Assembly (NCBI GenBank): GCA_029706075.1
Contig: JAINUG010000005.1
Span: forward strand, 7,615,001-7,679,000
Length of the DNA: 64,000 nucleotides
Direction of reading: 5' to 3'
Source: Aldrovandia affinis
Taxonomy: Eukaryota > Chordata > Actinopteri > Notacanthiformes > Halosauridae
This document shows positions 61,501-64,000 of the stretch, one piece after another (the stretch's first letter is position 1; each line of letters starts with the position of its first letter). The notes beneath the pieces are model-generated. The model worked only from the letters and a program-made list of their open reading frames with translations, searched no databases and was not told where the DNA came from. A program made the position numbers and the translations under genes.

Positions 61501-63911
61501 CAGGCTCCTGAGGATAGTCAAGTCTTTGTATGTGCAATTGTGTTGCTACTATATTAATAAGCTATAGTGCAGTACTAGGACTTGGGAGTTTACCCAGGCT
61601 CAATGCTATGGTTACCTTTGTTGAACCCCCAAAAATTTTGCAGTATCTACACACTCTTGGATCGGTGAAAACGGCCTCCCAGGTGGGGCCTCTAGCAGAG
61701 ATACGCCCCACGTCTGGAATCAATCAATACGCTGCAGGTGGGGAATACACAGTTGGCCATAGCATCGCCCAGGGAGGGTTTAAATTGGAAGGTTGGGCCC
61801 TGCCTCATTGTAGGAGAGCCACTCTGGTTGATGGGGCACCTGCTGGTGCTTGAACCTGCAGTCCTCTGACAGTGGCTGCTCGCACTTTGGTGGACGTGGA
61901 TGAGGTAGTCTGTGCAGTCCTGAATTGACAGAATGTAGCAGCAACGGGAGGGGCCTGCAAATTTGATTGTATATTCCAAATTGTGAACAAATAATAAAGC
62001 GAATAAAAATTGTGAGAAAGAGAAATGAGGTGTAAAAAGGAATGACAGTTCTGTTCTGGTTTCCCAGGTGGCAGGATATTGCAGTGGGAGCCCCTCAGTA
62101 TTTCATGAAAGACGGAGAAGTTGGGGGAGCGGTGTACATCTACATCAATCAGGGTGGGAAATGGGACAAGGTTAAGCCCCTCCGTCTCAATGGAACCAGG
62201 AACTCCATGTTCGGACTGGCAGTCGAAAACATTGGGGACGTTAACCAGGACTCCTATGAAGGTGGGCTCCAATGTGAACTCAGATTATGTTTCTAGTGCT
62301 CCAGAGTGGCTTCAGTGGCTAGAGCTTCAGTGCTATAGCAGAGAGTCCTAGAGCTCAGTCCCAGTGGCTAGAGCAGAGACGGGCTTGAGGCTATGTCACT
62401 AGCCAACTATGACTGGGAGTCTGCAGCAGTGGCCCTGCCAGATGTAGGGAGGATATTGGTCTGGGATTCTCAGGTTACCGCTACGTTAGTTCCTAGCAAT
62501 AATGTGGCAGGTGTGCCCACAGGCTAAGAGTTGTTGCCTGTGAGAGATACGGCTCTCTTCCGATTGATGCTCACTCTGCTGTGTGGGCTATAGGGTGGCA
62601 CAGCGGTAACCTGTGAAGAACAATCAGTGAAATTGGGGAGAACATAAAAAATAAAAATAAAAAGTGGATACTATGGAAGTACTCACAGAGCAATCATCTC
62701 TCTCTGACAGACATCGCAGTTGGGGCCCCGTACGATGACGAAGGTGCAGGAAAGGTATACATTTACCATGGCTCTGCTGATGGAATCGACACCACACCGG
62801 CACAGGTCAGCACTTCAGTCTCTGATTGGGCATGGGCTTGAACCAGAGCAAGATCCTTATTATTGACCTATGAGACAATGAGATACAGTTCAGTGCACCA
62901 GGGAAAGGACCCATCCCATTGTAGGGCCATAAAATTAATGAAGAGTGCAAGCAGAGAATTGTGACATTTTTACAAGGGCTGTCAAACCATAAAATGTATG
63001 GATTTACTAACAGAAAGCCTTGTTGATTGCAGGTCCTTAAGGGAAATGATCCTAGTATTAAATTATTTGGATACTCTTTGGCTGGGAAAATGGACCTGGA
63101 CAGGAACTCTTATCCTGATGTTGCCGTTGGGACTCTTTCAGATGCAGTATTTATTTACAGGTAATTGGCACCTTTTTGTTTACAGAGTAATGAAATCACT
63201 TATTATAGTTTTAGCCAAAATTACGTCTCTGGTTGTGGACAAAATTTATTTATTTTGAATGACCTTGCAGGGCTAAGCCAGTTATAAGCATTGAGAAAAC
63301 TGTCAACATTACACCAAAGGAGATTGACCTGACGAAGAAAACCTGTGACACCAGTATATGGTAATGTATATTAAGGCATGGCTGGCTATATATATATATA
63401 TATGCACACAAAGTATATGGGAACATTATTTTGTTAAAAGCCTTGAAACAAATGTAAGAATATTGAAAATGAGGTGCATTGATGACCTCTATATCAAGTC
63501 AGTCATGGCATAATAATCTTTGCAGCTTTAAGCTCTAAAATGGCCACATCATTCCTGACGTCAAAACATTTTATTTGTTGTTCAGCTTGACAGTGGAAGC
63601 CTGCTTTACTTACACAGCGAACCCTAAGTCATACAGCCCCAAACTGAGTAAGTGAATCTTCTATTGCTTTTGAAAGGTCACCATCTAAGTGGCTAAGGAT
63701 GGTGGCATGCAGAGCTGACATTGTGAGATCTTTCCTGACAGCCGTGACCTACTTGTTTGAGGCGGAATCAGAAAGGAGGAAGCTGGGCCTTCCTGCTAGA
63801 GTCATGTTCATGAAAAAATCCAGCACAGACCAGGACTTTCAGTTCAAGGGGACCATGGAGCTCCATGGCCAGAACAGGCCAACCTGCATCAAAACCGAGC
63901 TCAGGCTGCAG
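37620..63911 (+). CDS. itga6: Integrin alpha-6 gene, 5' part (13 coding exons, joined; 3' end outside window)
   Basis: Spliced gene with coding exons 37620-37801, 58420-58547, 58808-58887, 58988-59249, 60046-60177 (X1), 60323-60439 (X2), 61170-61383, 62068-62261, 62711-62805, 63033-63160, 63271-63360, 63586-63647 and 63742-63911. Every intron is GT-AG and all phases agree: 1854 nt, 618 codons with X1 plus X2. In the family, alpha-6 pairs with beta-1 or beta-4 as a plasma-membrane laminin receptor (beta-4 form in hemidesmosomes). Visible features are a signal peptide (about 1-25), the mature start FNLDT, FG-GAP blades, calcium loops at 367-375, 429-437 and 489-497, and the start of the thigh domain after about residue 515. 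Alpha-6 is preferred over alpha-3/-7 because of FNLDTE, the [10 protein letters not shown] exon end and an X2 exon containing PDQFVYK. A Dlx2-itga6-pdk1 neighbourhood is expected but cannot be checked here. The remaining thigh, calf, membrane and tail exons lie to the right. Confidence 0.97.
38686..38860. repeat. Trinucleotide-rich tract (AAT/AGT)
   Basis: Imperfect AAT, ATT and AGT/AGC trinucleotide runs. Confidence 0.85.
41385..41519. repeat. 45-bp minisatellite, 3 copies
   Basis: Unit gaaactcctcgggctgtgag then acctcttccctttgcagcac and tgcct, three copies with few differences, open in all three minus-strand frames. Confidence 0.95.
43480..43524. repeat. T29 run facing an A run
   Basis: About 29 T, then at, then about 12 A; could fold as a hairpin and is prone to assembly error. 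Confidence 0.9.
45600..45765. repeat. GTAT/GCAT microsatellite region
   Basis: Runs of gtatgtat and gcatgtat between 45715 and 45760, with scattered gtgtgt upstream. Confidence 0.85.
46722..47610 (+). mobile_element. hAT element carrying only a BED finger, with perfect 8-bp TSD
   Basis: Terminal repeats taggagtgggcg (left) and taggggtgggcg (reverse complement of right). Flanking 8-bp duplication ccccatgg at 46714-46721 and 47611-47618, exact. At 889 bp it is an internally deleted derivative that still has the N-terminal part of a transposase gene. It lies in itga6 intron 1, same orientation as the gene. Confidence 0.93.
47086..47430 (+). CDS. BED zinc-finger ORF from a hAT transposase (114 aa, truncated)
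   Basis: One open frame of 114 codons. Residues 1-28 are acidic (EQDDDE). Residues 29-73 form a BED finger: aromatic VWNWFGF at 30-36, zinc ligands C48-x2-C51 and H68-x4-H73, and the [13 protein letters not shown] signature of ZBED-like hAT transposases. After a Ser/Thr-rich linker ([13 protein letters not shown]) it stops; the RNase-H-like catalytic domain and dimerisation region are absent. It could bind the element's own ends without cutting them. Whether it is expressed is unknown; it is uninterrupted, which is notable for a non-autonomous element. Confidence 0.8.
   Translation: MKMSEHAESDVAQEQDDDELVKKKGGSSVVWNWFGFKISDLDQQTILCKLCRRVVLAKGGNTSNLFTHLKTMHVREYEECTRMRETVSPGARPKTSQTSHSAINQVIIRCRYSL
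47619..48225. other. Intronic sequence with possible hAT MITE end
   Basis: cagtggttgtcaatcctggc at about 47790 resembles the end of a common hAT MITE type; no matching right end was found. Confidence 0.35.
48234..48407 (-). pseudogene. Short acidic ORF, possible DNA-transposase N-terminus
   Basis: 57 codons on the minus strand: [13 protein letters not shown] then [30 protein letters not shown], ending DNETK. The Asp/Glu/Ser-rich start resembles N-termini of piggyBac-type transposases, but no TTAA-flanked ends or catalytic domain are visible. Family uncertain. Confidence 0.3.
48560..50510. other. Intronic, nothing recognised
   Basis: AT-rich with poly-A runs near 49850-49910; no element assigned. 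Confidence 0.45.
50512..52000 (-). mobile_element. CR1-like LINE, 5'-truncated, with reverse-transcriptase remnant
   Basis: Minus strand, from the right: [25 protein letters not shown], then [21 protein letters not shown] (RT palm), [13 protein letters not shown] (the catalytic FADD box, 51330-51380), [14 protein letters not shown], and [20 protein letters not shown]. It ends in a 3' UTR with repeated gaacataagaa words at 50512. Frame breaks and stops throughout; no endonuclease region. Such elements copy RNA into DNA at nicked targets. The clade is inferred from the [25 protein letters not shown] order. Confidence 0.88.
52000..52930. other. Intronic, nothing recognised
   Basis: Possibly includes further degraded LINE sequence near 52000-52150; the remainder is unassigned. 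Confidence 0.4.
52935..53160 (-). mobile_element. Full-length-looking tRNA-derived SINE with common teleost tail
   Basis: Minus strand: head tggcagtgttagcataatgg ttaagg, B-box ggttcgatccc near 53092, body (gtacccttgagcaaggtact), tail gtcgctctggataagagcat then ctgctaactgcc and attacatt repeats. The best-preserved SINE of this type in the window. Confidence 0.9.
53165..54870. other. Intronic, unassigned; 120-codon open frame
   Basis: An open frame at 53824-54186 (+) is overlapped by another at 53724-53930. No recognisable motif; the pattern does not identify a family. Considered chance or an unknown decayed element. Confidence 0.35.
54874..56292 (+). mobile_element. Tc1-like transposon, right end missing
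   Basis: Left terminal repeat tacagctctggaaaaaatta then agagaccact, followed by a near-complete transposase frame. The matching right repeat is absent: similarity to the family stops shortly after gcatcttttttgttattttg at about 56290. It is therefore not mobilisable in its present form. Confidence 0.88.
55095..56207 (+). pseudogene. Tc1 transposase, one in-frame stop
   Basis: Two open stretches in the same frame (55095-55385 and 55389-56207) are separated only by TGA at 55386-55388. Order: paired-like helix-turn-helix ([18 protein letters not shown]), a TGRGQK hook, first Asp (IFSDESS), [11 protein letters not shown], second Asp ([10 protein letters not shown]), third acidic site ([11 protein letters not shown]), then a typical C-terminus. 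Total about 370 codons; a full Tc1 transposase is usually about 340. The TGA could come from CGA by CpG decay (inference). Small in-frame losses, e.g. around [11 protein letters not shown], are likely. Confidence 0.92.
56295..57500. other. Intronic, nothing recognised
   Basis: Ordinary composition, no family assigned. Confidence 0.45.
57510..57685 (-). mobile_element. SINE, second head type, internally deleted
   Basis: Colinear with 5905-6240: ctcccaatttggttgccatt, gagtccgccgcccg, then directly ctgatgaccagggctggtct and tagagacgcgggtttc; the central body of about 100 bp is missing. Confidence 0.8.
57734..58036. mobile_element. hAT MITE with perfect 8-bp target duplication
   Basis: Left end caggggtgggcaattatggt; right end (reverse complement) cagggatgggcaag. 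Flanks ctctagat at 57726-57733 and 58037-58044 are identical. 303 bp, non-coding. Confidence 0.93.
58175..58342. mobile_element. Second hAT MITE, imperfect 8-bp duplication
   Basis: Left end cagggttactcaaatctggc; right end (reverse complement) cagggttactcatgggcc. Flanks ctctagag (58167-58174) and ttctcgag (58343-58350) match at 6 of 8. It ends 77 nt before the exon 2 acceptor. Confidence 0.88.
58420..58547 (+). CDS. itga6: itga6 exon 2: propeller blade 1
   Basis: Follows a cttcttccag acceptor; its first base completes an Ile codon begun in exon 1. Encodes LLIGAPRA, the FG-GAP repeat core, then an NVT glycosylation sequon at residue 78 and a cysteine pair (C86, C95) matching the first disulphide region of alpha-6. 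The end, DFDND, matches the alpha-6 family. Length 128 nt, ending in phase 1 with donor GATG|GTAAGC. Confidence 0.96.
58808..58887 (+). CDS. itga6: itga6 exon 3: WMGVTV segment of the propeller
   Basis: An 80-nt exon encoding residues 104-130, with the highly conserved [17 protein letters not shown]. The acceptor is tatgtag, weaker than its neighbours because the preceding tract is interrupted by purines, and the donor is GTG|GTAAGT. It brings the reading to phase 0. No other frame is open with comparable similarity to integrins. Confidence 0.96.
58988..59249 (+). CDS. itga6: itga6 exon 4: blades 2-3, ligand-facing loops
   Basis: A 262-nt exon encoding residues 131-217, TCAHRYQRR to APGAYNWKG. 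It contains the GRCYVLS strand, the acidic loop [11 protein letters not shown], the [10 protein letters not shown] repeat and [11 protein letters not shown], all typical of laminin-binding alpha chains (alpha-3, -6, -7). There is an NTT sequon at residue 143. The donor AAGG|GTATGC is somewhat weak. It ends in phase 1, which both X1 and X2 accept. Confidence 0.97.
59745..59820. mobile_element. Solo right end of a hAT-like element
   Basis: cggtatcggccataaaaatc and gaatcggtgcacccctacta resemble a common fish hAT terminus; no left end found in intron 4. Confidence 0.5.
59976..60045 (+). promoter_or_regulatory. itga6: Long polypyrimidine tract of exon X1 with internal 23-bp duplication
   Basis: About 70 nt of C/T-rich sequence without an AG until the acceptor at 60045. 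A 23-bp segment beginning ccactctccctccaccctcc occurs twice (59988-60010 and 60021-60043), 33 bp apart. It serves as the 3' splice-site tract of X1 and could bind pyrimidine-tract proteins; the binding is inference. Confidence 0.6.
60046..60177 (+). CDS. itga6: itga6 exon X1 (alternative cassette)
   Basis: 132 nt, exactly 44 codons, entering and leaving in phase 1. Encodes [13 protein letters not shown], a DDGPYEVG motif and [10 protein letters not shown], matching the X1 segment between FG-GAP blades III and IV of alpha-6 and alpha-7. There is an NST sequon at residue 226. The exon is preceded by an uninterrupted pyrimidine-rich tract of about 70 nt. In mammals X1 is included in almost all alpha-6 transcripts, while in alpha-7 X1 and X2 are mutually exclusive and alter laminin isoform preference (established knowledge). 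Confidence 0.96.
60270..60322 (+). promoter_or_regulatory. itga6: Tandem 3' splice sites before exon X2
   Basis: A strong pyrimidine tract (about 60270-60298) ends in ttttcag at 60300. A second AG follows 22 nt later at 60322 and is the one that keeps the X2 frame. Use of the first AG would add 22 nt, shift the frame and reach TAA at 60396-60398. Confidence 0.6.
60323..60439 (+). CDS. itga6: itga6 exon X2 (alternative cassette)
   Basis: 117 nt, 39 codons, phase 1 to 1. Read as G|GT GTG CTG..., it encodes [22 protein letters not shown] and a C-terminus MANSYLG. The last residues repeat those of X1 (NSYLG). The PDQFVYK core and, as I recall it, the 39-residue length match human alpha-6 X2. A longer open frame in this stretch runs through the intron in a different register and hides this exon. 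The acceptor is tgtgctcag at 60322 and the donor TTAG|GTTTGT, both weak, as expected for a regulated exon. The intron separating it from X1 is only 145 nt. Confidence 0.9.
60613..60769. repeat. Direct duplication inside the X2-exon 7 intron
   Basis: tgcttgc(g/a)ttatctttctcattctt, followed by cctgcatgtacaa-like sequence, occurs at 60613-60680 and 60705-60769. A second short duplicate, caaatgaacctcttcatt, lies at 60475 and 60521. Confidence 0.85.
60925..61121. mobile_element. Tc1-type MITE just upstream of exon 7
   Basis: Left end tacagacaactgtcaaaaca; right end (reverse complement) tacaggtaactagcaaaata. Related to the ends at 21355-21887. A G9 run lies at 60967-60975 inside. 197 bp; it ends 48 nt before the exon 7 acceptor. 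Confidence 0.82.
61170..61383 (+). CDS. itga6: itga6 exon 7: blade 4-5, first calcium loop half
   Basis: 214 nt, residues 301-372. Encodes [27 protein letters not shown] (FG-GAP core with a conserved NHS sequon), the [19 protein letters not shown] stretch and the start of the calcium loop DLNGDG that is completed in the next exon. The donor is GACGG|GTATGT. A MITE ends 48 nt upstream of the acceptor. Confidence 0.97.
61672..61870 (+). mobile_element. SINE in itga6 intron 7
   Basis: Head ggcctcccaggtggggcctc, body cccagggagggtttaaattg, then tgcttgaacctgcagtcctc. Similar to 20290-20470; diverged, no clear tail. Confidence 0.55.
62068..62261 (+). CDS. itga6: itga6 exon 8: blade 5-6
   Basis: 194 nt. 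Completes DLNGDGWQD (367-375) and encodes [21 protein letters not shown], an NGT sequon and DVNQDSYE, the second calcium loop, whose last Asp is completed across the splice (GAAG|AC). Compared with the human loop DINQDGYPD, the Gly and Pro are replaced by Ser and Glu, while the metal-binding acidic positions remain. Confidence 0.97.
62290..62665 (+). mobile_element. SINE nearly filling itga6 intron 8
   Basis: Begins ctccagagtggcttcagtgg, carries cagagagtcctagagctcag in the tRNA-like region and ends gaaattggggagaacataaa followed by AAAAAT repeats. The tail motif aaattgggga is shared with the other SINEs here. It leaves about 45 nt for the exon 9 branch point and acceptor. Confidence 0.65.
62711..62805 (+). 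CDS. itga6: itga6 exon 9: blade 6 FG-GAP core
   Basis: 95 nt, residues 437-468: [20 protein letters not shown] then [12 protein letters not shown]. Acceptor ctctgacag, donor CAG|GTCAGC, ending in phase 0. The preceding 449-nt intron is almost filled by a SINE. It matches the [10 protein letters not shown] strand of human alpha-6, with two extra residues (E, A) before GKV. Confidence 0.96.
63033..63160 (+). CDS. itga6: itga6 exon 10: blade 7 with third calcium loop
   Basis: 128 nt, residues 469-511. Encodes [19 protein letters not shown], with the calcium loop DLDRNSYPD at 489-497 identical to the human alpha-6 loop as I recall it, then [14 protein letters not shown], the last propeller strand. 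Acceptor gattgcag, donor TACAG|GTAATT. Confidence 0.97.
63271..63360 (+). CDS. itga6: itga6 exon 11: start of thigh domain
   Basis: 90 nt. Encodes [20 protein letters not shown] and [10 protein letters not shown], the propeller-thigh junction (human RPVINIQKTITVTPNRIDL). It contains an NIT sequon followed by Pro. The donor ATATG|GTAATG is weak. It ends two bases into a Cys codon (TG|C) completed in exon 12. Confidence 0.95.
63586..63647 (+). CDS. itga6: itga6 exon 12: thigh domain
   Basis: Only 62 nt, residues 541-561 plus one base: [20 protein letters not shown], matching the family pattern CLQVKSCFEYTANPAGYNPS of human alpha-6. Acceptor ttgttcag, donor CTGA|GTAAGT. Confidence 0.94.
63742..63911 (+). 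CDS. itga6: itga6 exon 13: thigh domain, last exon in window
   Basis: 170 nt, residues 562-618. Acceptor tttcctgacag; starts [20 protein letters not shown], matching human SIVGTLEAEKERRKSGLSSR, and ends KTELRLQ before GTATAG. It ends in phase 0. The rest of the gene lies outside the window. Confidence 0.94.
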
Positions 63912-64000
63912 GTATAGCGCTTCCTCGCCTTGACTTTCCTCGCCCAGAAACAACATCCAATTGGAGGCTTTTATTTTTATTTTTTGTCCCTGCACCGTGG

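Overview
The window is vertebrate genomic DNA, very probably from a ray-finned fish. The only protein-coding gene I can support is the 5' half of an integrin alpha-6 gene (itga6) on the + strand. The fish assignment rests on the repeats: Tc1/mariner, hAT and Tigger-like DNA transposons, several tRNA-headed SINEs, CR1-like LINE remnants, a Ty3/Gypsy chromovirus remnant, and the short tail 'ctctggataagagc' seen across teleost repeats. The SINE-rich repeat mix would suit an early-branching teleost, but that is a guess; I cannot name a species.

Layout. Positions 1-37,440 are intergenic and hold no recognisable gene. They contain nested and decayed transposons (densest at 1.3-6.5 kb, 12.8-15.2 kb and 21.3-25.7 kb), minisatellites, (CA)n tracts and long stretches that look unique. 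From established vertebrate synteny (DLX1-DLX2-ITGA6-PDK1) this should be the DLX2-ITGA6 interval, although no Dlx gene is present here.

Itga6 starts at 37,620. Exon 1 encodes the signal peptide and the mature FNLD start, followed by a 20.6-kb intron (37,802-58,419). That intron carries a BED-finger-only hAT element with a perfect 8-bp target duplication, a 5'-truncated CR1-like LINE with reverse-transcriptase motifs, a nearly intact Tc1 transposase with one in-frame stop, and two hAT MITEs inserted into nearly the same target word. Exons 2-13 (58,420-63,911) are compact. They encode the beta-propeller with three calcium loops and the start of the thigh domain. All splice phases agree, giving 618 continuous codons if both alternative exons are used. 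The gene runs off the right edge.

The most informative biology is the alternative cassette pair X1 (60,046-60,177) and X2 (60,323-60,439). Both are multiples of three in the same phase, so any combination stays in frame. X2 appears to use the distal of two AG acceptors 22 nt apart. The strong pyrimidine tract sits before the proximal AG, whose use would put a stop codon inside X2. I found no prokaryotic-style system, CRISPR array or bona fide RNA gene.
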